Shown here: positions 32,950 through 44,474 of the stretch, piece by piece | How positions within the stretch are numbered: position 1 is the stretch's first letter | Layout of the letters: the number at the start of each line of letters is the position of its first letter | NCBI GenBank assembly: GCA_963682025.1 | Contig: OY821521.1 | Coordinates: forward strand, 50,599,807-50,663,806 | DNA: 64,000 nucleotides | Direction: 5' to 3' | Source: Cordilura impudica | Taxonomy: Eukaryota > Arthropoda > Insecta > Diptera > Scathophagidae | Translations under genes and position numbers: made by a program | The notes under the pieces: generated by a model | Told to the model about the DNA's origin: nothing | Database searches by the model: none | The model's input: only the letters and a program-made list of their open reading frames with translations

Positions 32950-34527
32950 TTGTTTTTCATTAACACATTAGAATATGTTACACGCGATATGATGAATTGA
33001 AAAACTTACAAACCTGCCATCACAAATAACAGACAACACATAAATCTAGTGGGCAAATGTTACTTGTTGTTATTGTTGTTTATTTAGAAGAAGAAAAAAA
33101 CAACAAATTAATGATGATTTCGTTTAAATGAAATCAAAAAATCTACTGCAGATTTTTATGCATAAAAGAGATAAAAAGAGCGTATAATAAAAAAGAGTGC
33201 TAAGAAGAAAAGAGCCGATAAAAAGAACAGAGTGTTAAACATAGAGAGAAATACATATTGAGTTAAAAGTTTTATATTAAAATAAAGCTTTTTTTCATAC
33301 AAAAACTTTGCATTTCTTGAGTGTTTTTAAAAGCAAGCTTTAGATTTTCTCAGATGTTTACAGTGTGATAGTAATAATGAAAAAATGTGAAGGTATTTTT
33401 TGTATTTGCAAAAACAATAAAAATGAAAAAAAAAAATAGAAAACCCAGCCACAAGTTGTAGCCACATTTGGTGGCGGTGTACATAACGCTTGATGAGGGA
33501 GGGGGCCGAGTCATTCAACCTCTCACAGGGGGATTATTTGGTTTATATGTTTTTTTTTTTTTTTTTATGGTTGCTGCGGTGGTATGCTTTGGTATGCAAT
33601 GCACTCAATTAATGTATACTCGTGCAATTTCGATTACCTTTTACACCAGTCGTTCGACGTATGTGACCGCGTATAATAGAGTCTCTATATCACACATATC
33701 CGGGCCTAACACTTAATTTTAATGGTTTTTCAATAATATTTGTTTCTTCTTTTTTGTGTTTGGAAAAGTAAACAAACGGAAGCTAACTTCGCTTTACTAA
33801 ACAAAATTTGATTATTAAAAAAATATATTGATAAAAAAAAACCAGATTTGTTTATACTAGTGACCTTAATCTTTGAATCAACTATAAATATATGTATATA
33901 ATATAAATATATTTAAATCTATAAACATCACTAATAGAGTCATATTTTTATTTGTTTTTTTATTCTCCTTCTTATTTTTGAGTTCTTTTGTTTCAAATCG
34001 CAAAATATTATTACCATAAATAGACAACAGCAACAAAAAAAAAAAAACTTATTTATATAAATCAACCTTGAGGTATAACCGAAACAAATTAAATGTTTCT
34101 ATAGAAAAAAAAAAAAAAAACAAATATATAAAACAATAACTTCAATTAAAAATCGGCCTTTTTTTCTGCTTCAACAAACAAACATATGTTTTCTTTAGCA
34201 ACAAATCCTTAAGGAAATCTAGCGAAAATATTATTTTTCGAACCTAAAAAAAGAGAGCCAAAAAACTTTACAGAAACCACATTAACAGAAAAAAACATCA
34301 GCAACATAACATATGTTTAACAGATGTTCTATTAAAGAATTCAACGAAAAGCTTTTGAGTTTATCAGCAAATTAATTTGTGTGCGATTTAATTGATATTG
34401 TTTAGAATTTTCATTAAATAGTGCAAATCTCTATTAAAATTTAAAAAAAAGTTTGTCATTTAAAGATATTTTATAAAAATTATAATTTTTGTTATTATTT
34501 CTGTAATTTGTTACCAAAAACGTTCTT
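32950..34527. other. No transposon recognised; possible upstream region of a gene
   Basis: The longest stretch free of recognised repeats. It has purine-rich AAAAGAG runs (33165-33235), poly(T), and CAACAGCAACAAAAA-type sequence (34025-34045) such as is common in fly 5' leaders. No coding exon was found before 34528. Confidence 0.35.
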
Positions 34528-34566
34528 ATGAAACCTGAAAATTGTTTAGAATCTAACAATGAAAAG
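34528..34566 (+). other. Candidate first coding exon, 13 codons
   Basis: ATG followed by 12 codons (MKPENCLESNNEK) ends exactly on a codon boundary at AAG, followed by GTGAGT, a perfect match to the donor consensus AAG|GTRAGT. The preceding 1.5 kb has no recognised transposon. No partner exon was found in the window, so a host gene would continue beyond a large intron filled by the LINE at 35 kb. Such short matches can occur by chance. Confidence 0.2.
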
Positions 34567-34984
34567 GTGAGTTTTTGTAAATTTAAAAAAAAAATAAATA
34601 AATGTTTGTAATCTAATAATTTGTTGTAGCTTTTGTTATTGACCACCCTTACTAATTATAAATTTATTAAATTAGTTACAACAGTGTAAAGGTCAGCCTT
34701 AATCTATAAAATCAACCATCGTTCCCATGAGATTTTTGTGTTTTTTGTCTTTGTTTTGAAGTCACGCTATCAATGGATTATGTTATCTTTCAATAAAGAT
34801 CGAAATAAATCATAATTGTATTTCAATACTCGTATGTATTACTCTTTTATTAATGGATAAAAAAAAAATCCCTCCAGAAGTCTATGGGATATTATAACAG
34901 ACTTTAAGCCAAAACTAGAGAACTAAATAAATATTACTAAAAGCTATTGTTTTTTGGAATATTGACTTAGATTTTTATTAATTT
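34567..34984. other. No gene recognised
   Basis: AT-rich; would be intron if the exon at 34528 is real. Confidence 0.3.
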
Positions 34985-35049
34985 TGTAATGTCAAGTAAA
35001 TTCAGAACAGACTTCTATAACAGACGTGGACTAAAGGACAAATTTTTTC

Positions 35050-35645
35050 TCTGTATATGACCACACTCGCTTCCATCGGCCGGATGTTTTCACCTTATGT
35101 GAGACCCAGGTAAGTGATTATGCTGATCCACAAGATTTTCACATACCTGGTTATCACCTTCTATCCCTTTTTACTTTTCATAGGGGCCTTGCCATATACA
35201 TTCGCAACAATGTTGTGTACCAGTTCCAGCAACATTATAACTGAAATGATGCAGAATTTAACTCACTTTGGGTTAAGTTCAAAATCAGGTCACACATTTT
35301 GCATTTCGGGTTTCTATACAAAAGCCCAAACATAGAAAGGGAGCATATCTATAATGGCTTCGATGCCCTTTCTGTATCCATAACTAGAATCGTAGAGAGC
35401 TGCCCGAATAGCGAAATCGTAGTTGCCGGCGATTTTAATATTCACAAATCTTCTTGGCTTCACCATTCGAGTCAAACAACTCCCGGAGGTCGTTACGTTG
35501 AGCTTTTCGCCGCGCATAACCACTTAGCGCAACTAGTGAATGAACCAACGCATATTCCATGTAGTGAAGGGCAAAGACAAAAGCCTCTCGACCTTTTTCT
35601 AACTTCACACCCTCACAAGTATGAAGTGAAAGTAAAGGGTGATCT
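35050..35645 (+). pseudogene. APE-type endonuclease domain of LINE copy 1
   Basis: Reads FHRPDVFTLCETQVSDYADP, which includes the catalytic ETQ Glu. It is followed by LAIYIRNNVVYQFQQH, then in another frame HFGFLYKSP, SEIVVAGDFNIHKSSWLHHS (the GDFN.H core) and TTPGGRYVELFAAHNHLAQL with VNEPTHIP and LDLFLTSHPHKYEVKVKG. The final SDHC block lies beyond the mariner, at about 36520 (APFGNSDHCTISASF). At least one frameshift separates the first part from the rest. Endonucleases of this class nick the target DNA for retrotransposition. Confidence 0.85.
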
Positions 35646-35646
35646 A

Positions 35647-36483
35647 TTTCGAGGTTCCCTACTTTTTAAAGAAAAAAACATAGAAAGTTCAAATTTAATG
35701 GGGAATGTTTATTATCATTTGAAGGAACATTCCTTGGCATTTACGTCTCAGGTAGCCCATCCGTTGAATCCAATTTTCGATGACTCGTTCGAGCATTTCG
35801 ACTGGTAACTGACGAATGACACGCGTGATGTTCTGCTCCAAGGCCTGAATCGAAGCGGAATTGTCCGCATAAATTTTACACTTTACATATCCCCACAGGA
35901 AAAAGTCTAACGGTGTGATATCACACGATCTTGGTGGCCAATCGACCGGCCCAAAACGTGAAATTGTCTGCTCACCGAAGTGTTCTCTCAATAAATCAAT
36001 TGATTGATGCGCTGTGTGGGAAGTGGCGCCGTCTTGTTGAAACTAAATGTCGCCGAGATCACGAACTTCTATTTCAGGCATCATACGTCAGTCCGAGTTG
36101 CTGCGAACGGCGCCGAATCGACTCTCCACGGTTTTCGTGTACACTCTCAGCTACGGCCGCTATATTTTCTTCACTGCGTGCTGAACGTGGTCTATTCGGT
36201 CGAATATTATCTAATAATGAATGCTGGGTCACAAGATGGGTGATGGTGTTGCGAATAGTACGCTCAGTAGGCCGATTATGTTGACCATAAGTTGAGCGAA
36301 GTGCACGAAACACATTCTTAAAAGAACGTGAATTTTCGTAATAAAGTTGAACGATTTGTAAACGTTGTTCAGGCGTAAGTCTTTCCATGAGGAAATGCCA
36401 AACAATACTAACCAAAAATAACATGACAGCATGACACGACTCACACGTGATCTGTCAAAAAAGGCTATTGAAAAAAGTATCTC
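35647..36483 (-). mobile_element. Internally deleted mariner-like element (DUF4817-type transposase)
   Basis: Lies between two TA dinucleotides (35645-35646 and 36484-36485), as expected for Tc1/mariner target duplication. The minus strand starts at 36388 with a DUF4817-type helix-turn-helix: MERLTPEQRLQIVQLYYENS, RALRSTYGQHNRPTERTIRN and GESIRRRSQQLGLTYDA. It then jumps over about 130 residues holding the first catalytic Asp. It resumes at PEIEVRDLGDI-stop-FQQDGATSHTA (Trp codon now TAG), then DWPPRSCDITPLDFFLWGYV with the third catalytic Asp, and QLPVEMLERVIENWIQRMGY. The ends are imperfectly inverted around TACTTTTT. Clearly non-autonomous. Confidence 0.85.
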
Positions 36484-36485
36484 TA

Positions 36486-38671
36486 CTTGGATCACCCGGT
36501 ACTTGCACCTTTCGGTAATTCGGATCACTGCACCATTTCCGCATCTTTTTCGTACTCTGTACTTCATAGCGTTTCAACAGCAGCTATGAAATGCGCAGTT
36601 TTTATTTACGAAAAGGCTCGTTGGACCGAGTTCAACGATTTTTTCAAACATTACAACGGGAAACTGTGTTTCCTAGATAATAATGTTGACGCTGCAGCGA
36701 TAATGGTGGATTAGAGATTATTCATTCCATCAAAGCACATTTCGGCTAAACCTAATCAAAAATCTTGATTTAACCAGACTTGCAAAGATGCAGTCAGATC
36801 CAGAGAGGAAGCATTCAAACATTGGCGTGAAAATAAAAATTCCGTCACTGAACTGCTACGCAAACAGGCGAGAAACGAATGTGCCAAAGTACTAAGGCGT
36901 GATAAATTTTTTTCACGATCAACGTCTTCGTGCTAAAGTTCTTTCCGCTCCTCATATGTTAAAACAGTATAGAATAATGCTAGTTCTGCTGTCCCAACTC
37001 TTATAATGAATGACCAAATATTCACTGACCCGGTTGCCAAAAATTCATTTTTGTTGGATAGCGATCAACCACTGCCCGAACTCGAAAGAGTATCTTGTAC
37101 TATGCCTAAAATATTCTTTCGAGCACGTGCAGTTAAAAAGTTCTTTTGGATCTCAACATTAATAAGTCTTCGAGACCGGATTGTATACCAGCACTGGTGC
37201 TGAAAAAGTGCTCTTCGATGCTAGCCAGTGCACCGTGCGGGTGTCTTTCCCTATTGCTGGAGGGTTACTAATGTCCAACCAATCCCTAAAAAGGGTGCGG
37301 CTAATAACCCTGAAAATTACCGTCCAATTGCAAACTGCTCTGCGCTCTCAAAGTTGATGGAGACCATTATTTCTTACACTCAAACCTGTTTTTGTGCGGT
37401 CTCTCTTTGCGCGATTTCTTATTTGTTCGATATCTTTTGTGCGTTTTTCTTTGTGCGGTACATGTAATTTGAAAATTTGCATCTTTGTACCATCATTTGT
37501 ACGATCTTATCAACTATCTAGAGGCCAACTCACTTCTTAATGATCGACAGTATGGCTTCCGTAGAAACCGTTCCACGGGAGACCTCTATCCATTCGCAAT
37601 TTTGCGAAAGTAAAGTGGTTGCTCTAGATATTTCCAAGGCATTCGATCGTGTGTGGCATGGTGCATTGATACCAAAGCTTATTGCATTTGGGGTCGGTAA
37701 TAACTTCCCTCGATTTATATCGAGTTTTCTCAGAGACCGAACAATACGTGTTGTTCAGCATAATTCAGGGGTACCCCAAGGTTCCGTTCTTTCTCCTTCT
37801 CTTTTCCTCATCTTTCTGAACGACCTTCTTCGTCAAACTTTCAATTCTATATACCCTTTCACAAATGACAGCAGCATTTGTCATTCATTTTCCTTAAGTT
37901 GTAGCCAAGCCTCTTGGTGGTTGGGGGCAAAAGGCGGACAATGAATGACACACGCAATCAAGACCTATTAACAATTTCCGAGTGGGGTAAAGCGAATTGG
38001 GTTGAAGACTCAATGTTGTATGTTGACCCATAGGGCCATGGATTCAACAATGTCATCTGTATATTGGGTGGCATAGGTATTGAGGAATCAGATACTCTTG
38101 ATGTTCTAGGAATGAGAATTCAATGTGATGTTCGTTGGAAGGAGCATGTTTTTCAAGTGTCGAAAGAAACATTCAAGTGTCTTGGTTTTCTAAAACGTTG
38201 CAAAAATTACTTCACTCCCTCTGATCTCCTTAAAATCTATACCACTTACATCCGACCAAAAATGGAATACAACGCCCATATATGGGCAGGAGCTTCAAAG
38301 TCTATTTTGGAGCTACTGGACCGTGTACGAAGATTGATTTATTGGAACATCGTCGGCATGTGAGTTGTGTAGCAATGTTCTATAGATATTACCATGGGAA
38401 ATGTTCTTCTGAAATTAGCGAACTTATTCCAAGTGCCCGAGTTTCGGTTCACTCTACCCGCTTCTCTAGTAGATCACATCCGTTTGTAGTCTATTGTCCA
38501 GTTGACTGCACAACGCATTACAGAGAAAATTCGTTTACCAGTCGAACTCGCCGTATGTGGAATAAACTCCCCGCAGAGGGGTTTCCCTACAGTTATAATC
38601 TAATAAAATTTAACTTAAATATCCACAAAAACTACTCCCTCTCTCCTCCTTCCTATAACCTATTTTCCTGA
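36486..38671 (+). pseudogene. Reverse transcriptase of LINE copy 1, degenerate
   Basis: After the endonuclease tail come: NQTCKDAVRSREEAFKHWRE-like text (about 36770-36835), HRAGVFPYCWRVTNVQPIPK (37230), NNPENYRPIANCSALSKLME (37300-37365), YLEANSLLNDRQYGFRRNRS (37515-37570), VALDISKAFDRVWHGALIPK (37620), SGVPQGSVLSPSLFLIFLND (37770-37830) and the catalytic block, here YPFTNDSSICHSF. The sister copy has YSFADDSSICHSF, so the first catalytic Asp is replaced by Asn and Ala by Thr. The C-terminus ends near YNLFS at 38671. Frame changes at several places make it inactive. Confidence 0.85.
37375..37487 (+). other. Extra ~110 bp within the LINE reverse transcriptase
   Basis: In LINE RTs the METII block is normally followed directly by ..HLYDYLE.N.LL. 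Here the two are separated by about 110 bp with repeated TTTGTGCGGT segments (37391 and 37450). It may be a small insertion or a local duplication. Its source was not recognised. Confidence 0.4.
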
Positions 38672-38747
38672 AATCAACACAATGCATTGCATTTGTAGGG
38701 GGCATCCCCTAAGTGTTGGTTAACAAAAAAAAAAAAAAAAAAAAAAT

Positions 38748-39892
38748 TAGAGAATCTGTGGCGTCCCTATGATAAAAAAAATTAAAATTCTAAATTACAA
38801 ATTACAAATACATACAGTTTGTCAAAAATATCTTTGCACAGTAAGGAAAAAGTTGAAAATTTTATTTTCATTTAGTAATTTCAACAACAAATTCTTTATA
38901 TAATTATTATGTTTCAACATATTTCGTTACTGTACTTGTTCAGGACTATAAGACGGCAACACATTCAAAAAGATACACACCTTACAACAACAACAAAAAG
39001 ATGTTTACTTAATATGAATGGCGTAAATAAAATCTTTGCATATCGAGTGAAGACAACACCGAATGCGTTTATTTTCCGCGAATTTGGTGCACTTGGGTTT
39101 TTTAGGAACGCTATTGCATGTAAAAAAGCCGTTCATTTACAAAATAAATAAAAATAAAAGGAGTGTTAAATTCGGCTGTGCCGATTCTTGATACACTCCA
39201 CCTGCGCCTTAAACTCAATATTGCAATCAATGCTGGATATGCCTACCACTTTGAAACTTTTGCCGATACCGAAACTTTGATTTAACGTTTTACGTCAGGT
39301 GGCGCAATATTTGGTACACCTCATAAAATTCAAGATGCCGAGACCAACGCTAATAAAGCTTTTGAGACGATGATTGGCGAATTTGAAACCATCAATTATT
39401 AGTTTAAGATGGCGTATCCACAATGGCGACCATGAAGTTTTTATTAAGAATATATTTCTTTTAAATAAATGAATATTTAGGGTTGGCGAATCGCGACCAC
39501 GATTTTTTTTTTGCTAAAAAAAACTTTAATTTACTAACTGGGTGTTATTAAAATTAAATATTTTTAAGCAATAACTTTCTTATGGCCAATATTTTTAAAA
39601 TTTAGCGCATATTTTCCTTATTTGCACTTATTTACAGCATTCAATTCTAATATATTTTTGTTTTCTCTCTCTGTATTTTCAGGTATGTTTTTGCATTCTT
39701 TCTAAAATTTCTTATAATGTGGTAAGTTTAAGTGGTTCACATATTAGTCAAACATTACAATTTTCGCTTAAAATTGACTGATGATCTAGATTCTTCCAGA
39801 AGTAATTCTATTCTACTTTTGAAAATATTAAACTCATACAGTAAGTTACAGTCAAAATGAATACTTTTGCTAATAACAAGTTATTTATAACA
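38748..39892. other. No gene recognised; includes a repeat D end
   Basis: AT-rich spacer after the LINE tail. At 39155-39205 the text GGAGTGTTAAATTCGGCTGTGCCGA resembles the hairpin end of repeat D in reverse orientation. A splice-like TTTTCAG/GTATG lies near 39682, without supporting coding sequence. Confidence 0.4.
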
Positions 39893-40261
39893 ACTAGCAA
39901 ATTCCAGCGCTCGAAATACGAGTGCAATTTTTAGGCTGATTTATTTTTCAACTTAGCCAATTCACAAACCAACACTTTTATGGTTTATTATTATTGTGAA
40001 TGAAGAAAACAAACTCATTAACAAACACATTAACAAATTTAATAAAACACACATAACATATGTGTAATTTTATGTATGTGTTAGTGGCAACTTTAAATGC
40101 GATTTACTCAAAACAAAGGAAAAAATTTAAAAATCTGTAAATCTGCAAACCGGCTAAAAAGAAATACCTTTCAAATAATATACGTTTGGTCAAAATCGGG
40201 ATAAAACGGTAGAACAAAACATCGGTCACAAGAAATCGCCTAGCCTATTAATATTATAGAT
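39893..40261 (+). mobile_element. Repeat A, copy 3
   Basis: Full copy from CTAGCAAATTCCAGCGCTCG to TATTAATATTATAGAT. Its 3' end touches the 3' end of inverted copy 4. Confidence 0.78.
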
Positions 40262-40676
40262 CTGTAATATTAATAAGCAAGGCGATTTCTTGTTACCGAT
40301 GTTAGTGTGTCAAATTTAATCCTGTTTTTACCAAACATCCCTCGTTTGAAAAATATTTCTTTTAGCTTCCCACCAGATTTACAGATTTCTAAATTTAAAA
40401 AAATTTTTTCTGAGTAAAATGCATTTAAAGTTGCTCTTAACAAATACATAAAATTATACAATGCTGGTTATTAAATTTGTTAAAGTGTTTGTAAAAAAAT
40501 ATTGAGTGTTTTCTTCATTCACAATAATAATTGGACATAAACAAATAAATATTAATTTAAAAAGTGTTGAATTGCGAATTGCCTAAAATTGATTAGCATA
40601 CCTTTAGAGTCTTTATTAAATGAAAAAATTAAATTTCCTAGAATTTGCACTCGAATTTCGAGGGCTGGAATCTACA
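40262..40676 (-). mobile_element. Repeat A, copy 4 (inverted, older)
   Basis: Mirror image of repeat A from TAATATTAATAAGCAAGGCG to GCACTCGAATTTCGAGGGCT and the CTGGAATCTACAAG end. Several deletions and additions relative to copy 3 show greater age. Together with copy 3 it forms a ~780-bp tail-to-tail palindrome. Confidence 0.72.
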
Positions 40677-41096
40677 AGTAATAATAATAATTAGAGCCTA
40701 AAAGTACAAAAATGAGAAATTTGCTCTACGATTCTGCTCAGTACTTTTCATATCACATGAATTTGAATGTTTCCGTATCGTTCGGTTTTTGATATTATCG
40801 ATAATTTTTAAATGTGAACAACTTAAAAAATGGCGCTGTAGTACAAGTTTGAAGTAATCTGAATCAGTTCTGTATTGAAAATCAGCTAAATTGGTATATG
40901 ATATTAAAAGTTATGAGCGAAAATATTCATTGTTAGTAAATTATGGTGAGATTTCTTGTGTAAGGAGTGAGATCGAAAAAATCTTAACAAACATAAAATG
41001 TTATAAAAAAGAAGCCACTGAACATAGAGAATTGATTTTTGTATTTAATTGAAATAAGATTAAAGCTTACAAAAAAACCATTTTAATCAAACTAAT
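40677..41096. other. No gene recognised
   Basis: AT-rich spacer, no repeat identified. Confidence 0.4.
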
Positions 41097-41632
41097 ATGG
41101 TGTTCACACTACGATATTTTGAGGTGTTTTAGCTCATGTTTTGCAAAACAAAACACAGTCGTTCACACTTGATTTAGTGTGTTTAAGTTAAACATTTCAG
41201 CAAATTGAACAGCTGTTTCCAAAATAAAAAACAATTGATAAGTTATAAAATTTTGAAAATTGATAAAAAATAATATCATTAAATTGACGGCCAACTACTT
41301 AAATTATATTAATGATGAAATTATCAATATAGATGCGTTATTTTCATTTTTGTATTGTATTTTGTATTGTATTTTTTTGATTGTAATGCCACTTTAATAG
41401 TAATGTTAAAAAAAACAAGGATGCCAACTTGGCAAACATGAGTAATATTGCACTGAACATGCGCAAAGTTAAATACAACTCTGTCATATTTTCGTTTTTT
41501 GAGGTGTTTAAGATTTAAACATCTCAATTGAGATGTTTAGCCAACGAAAAAATGTATGGGAAAACATCTCAATTTGACTTGTTTATCGCATAAACACTAA
41601 ACACTTCGCTAAACACTTAAGTATGAACGCCA
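41097..41632. mobile_element. Probable MITE with TGGYGTTCAYAC ends
   Basis: Left end TATGGTGTTCACACTACGAT and inverted right end TATGGCGTTCATACTTAAGT share TATGG.GTTCA.ACT and then AGTGTTT/GGTGTTT blocks. The interior is AT-rich with repeated AAACATCTCAATT segments near the right end (41516-41575). No transposase and no firm target duplication. Confidence 0.45.
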
Positions 41633-41679
41633 TATAAGAACAAATGAACTGGGTTGTCATTAAACATAATAACGAAATA

Positions 41680-42042
41680 CTAGCACATTCCGGCGCTCGA
41701 AAATCGAGTGCATTTTCTGGGTAACTTTATTTCTCAACTTAGCCAATTCACAAACCAACACTTTTATGGTTTATTATTATTGTGAATGAAGATAACAAAC
41801 TCATTAACAAACACATCAACAAATTTAATAAACACACACAGCATATGTATAATTTTTTGTATGTGTTAGTAGCAACTTTAAATGCAATCTACTCAAAATA
41901 AAGAAAAAAATTTAAAAATTTGTAAATCCGGTGAACTGTTAAAAAAATATACCTGTCAAATAATATACATTTGTTCAAAATCGGGATAAAATGGTAGAAC
42001 AAAACATTGGTAACAAGAAATCACCTAGCCTCTTAATATAAT
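41680..42042 (+). mobile_element. Repeat A, copy 5
   Basis: Full-length, somewhat diverged copy from CTAGCACATTCCGGCGCTCG to CTCTTAATATAATG. It starts 48 bp after the MITE at 41097-41632. Confidence 0.75.
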
Positions 42043-43014
42043 GTATTTATCAAAGATAATCTGATCAAAACATAATTCATATAATGCTGGCGTAAAATGT
42101 TAAGAGGAAAAACTTGAGTCAAGATTTTTTCAATCTCATTCCTTAAGTAGTGTCTGGGTTTAAAATGAGTGGCGTGAACATATTTTTTCACTTCATTTTG
42201 CTTTTACGTTAAACGTTTTTTTACCATAAGTTTTTTTCACCTCAAAAATTTATTTCACCTTAAAATGTTTTAACTTTGCAAAATTTGTTCTATACTAAAA
42301 AAAAGGAAAATAAACTTTTTATAAAATTTAATTTTTATACACCGATATTTGGTTGTTATTGGGTCGGTGCAATCGATTTTACCCAAAATATTTTATTATG
42401 AAAAATATATTTTTCCAACTTTTTCCTCTACTAATAAAAATTATTAGTGGTAAAAATTATTAGTTTAGGGAAACTTCGATGACCTTAAATATAAAAATTA
42501 AATAATTCCCAAGTTAAATATTTGTGAAGTTGCCAATATTTGGGTACAAAATTAATAGATAGGTCTGCGAAATACATTTTATGTGCAGCCCATCATGAAA
42601 TCTAAATATTTTGGTATAAATCTCCTGTTGTGGGGCAGACAAAGGGGTAAAAAAATGATCTTAGTTTTTTTTTTTCAATTTTTTTCAAATATCTCTTCTG
42701 AAGTGTCAAGAGATGGTTGGTGTCAAATGAAAGGTCTATATCACAGATTTAATTTTATGCACAAGTATTGTAATTATTTTTAAATTTATTAAGCATAAAC
42801 TTGTCAAATACTGAATTCCTTTAGAAGACTAGTAGTCTTCAGAAGTTATTTATCGGTTGAATAGGTTCCTAGATTTCAATGAAAATGGAAAAATATATGA
42901 TTTTTCTATGTTGTTCTTGTTGGTATTCTAAATTTTCTCTCTAGCATGTGATTGCTGTTATTATTGTTGTTGTGCGCGTTGCGTTTGTAGCATTTGCTTT
43001 ATATACAAACATAT
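42043..43014. other. No gene recognised
   Basis: AT-rich with poly(T) runs. A peptide MQPIMKSKYFGINLLLWGRQ near 42583 has no recognisable family. Confidence 0.4.
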
Positions 43015-44438
43015 ATATGGGGGGTTTCATGTCAAGTGACCTTTTGAAACCGATGTCTTCCGATCCAAGGCTAGTCCTATTGGATAGTAGTAGTTTAGAC
43101 ATAATTTTTCAACAAGATCGGTCAAGAACTCTCTGAGTTAGAGAGGGTCAAAATTTGGCCAAACAGGTGTTTTTCTCATCCATGTAACTTTTTACCTATT
43201 GTTCTTAGAAGAATTTGTTCCAATAGTTTAGATAGCTATTTCTCCAATCTTTCCGAAAAATATTAAAATTTTTTTTTACTTTTTTTTTTGCTATTTCTTC
43301 AATCTTTCGGAAAAATTTTTTTTACAAAATAAATTTTTTTTTTACATAATAAAAAATTTAAAAAAAAAAAAAAAAAATTTTTTTTTTTACTTTTTTTGCA
43401 GTCAAAAATTTTTTTTGACTTTTTTCTTAAAAACGCATTTTTTTTTTGCTCAAAAGAAAGCTTAGGTTTTTCCTTTAAGAGTTTAATTGTAATAATAATT
43501 AAATTAATATATAATAATAATAAAAATAAAAAATAAAGAATTTAATAAAATTTTATCGTAATTACATTAGGTCCATTTATAACATAACTATTTTTATACC
43601 CTCCACACCTCAGTGGCAGAGGGTATATATAGGTTTGTCATTCCGTCAGTAACGCATCGAAATAAATGCCTGAGGCCCCAAAAAAATATATTTTCTTATT
43701 CTTTATAACAAGGGAAGTTGATTTACCGATGTCCGTCTATCTGTGGAAATCACGATCACGCCGTCAATATCTAAGCTAGACCGTTCTTTTTTGTATAAAA
43801 TCGTTTACTGACATCCCAAAGGAGTTGCTATTTAAAATCGCGAAAATCGGTCAAAGGGTTCACGAGCTATGAATGAAACTTTGAAAAAACCCTTAAAAAA
43901 ATAAAATTTTTCAGCGTGTTTGTTGTTTTTCTTAAGATATGTTGTATATGTTGTAGTTCTTCGTATTGGGGAAGTCATTAGAGTTGTGTGTATATTAATA
44001 CTGCACGTGTCACATTGGCCTAAGCTAGTTTTACCACATAGTTTTTTTATCATTAAAATTAAATATTAAAAATTAAAAATTAATAAAAATGAAAAGTTGA
44101 AAATGAAAAATGGAAAATGGAAAATAAAAAATGAAAATGGAAATTGAAAATTGAAAAATGGAAAATGAAAATTGAAAATTGAAAAATGGAAAATGGAATA
44201 TGAAAAATGGAAAATGAAAAATGAAAATGAAAAATTGAAAATCGGAAATGAAAAATGTAAAATGGAAGATGAAGAATGAAAAATGAAAAGTGGAAAATGA
44301 AAATGGAAAATGAAAAATTAAAAATTAAAATTGAAAAATGGAAAATGAGAAGTGGAAAATGAAAAATGAAAAATGGAAAACGGAAAACGAAAAATTAAAA
44401 ATGGAAAATGAAAAATGAAAAATGAAAATTGAAAAATG

Positions 44439-44474
<36 letters not shown>

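Larger units (their letters stand above)
34985..38747 (+). mobile_element. Non-LTR retrotransposon (LINE), copy 1 of a family, carrying a mariner
   Basis: A LINE ORF2 with endonuclease and reverse transcriptase, a short 3' UTR and a poly(A) tail (about 38729-38747). The 5' end is truncated just before the endonuclease. A deleted mariner (35647-36483) splits the endonuclease, and a further ~110-bp stretch interrupts the RT fingers (37375-37487). A closely related shorter copy lies on the minus strand at 47197-48350. Conserved order of motifs fits the Jockey-like LINEs with APE endonuclease. Confidence 0.88.

Noticed and set aside
39660..39730. A small internal exon between TTTTCAG and GTAAGT
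   Set aside because: Splice-like motifs are present, but the ~48-bp segment has no coding character and such motifs are expected by chance in T-rich DNA.
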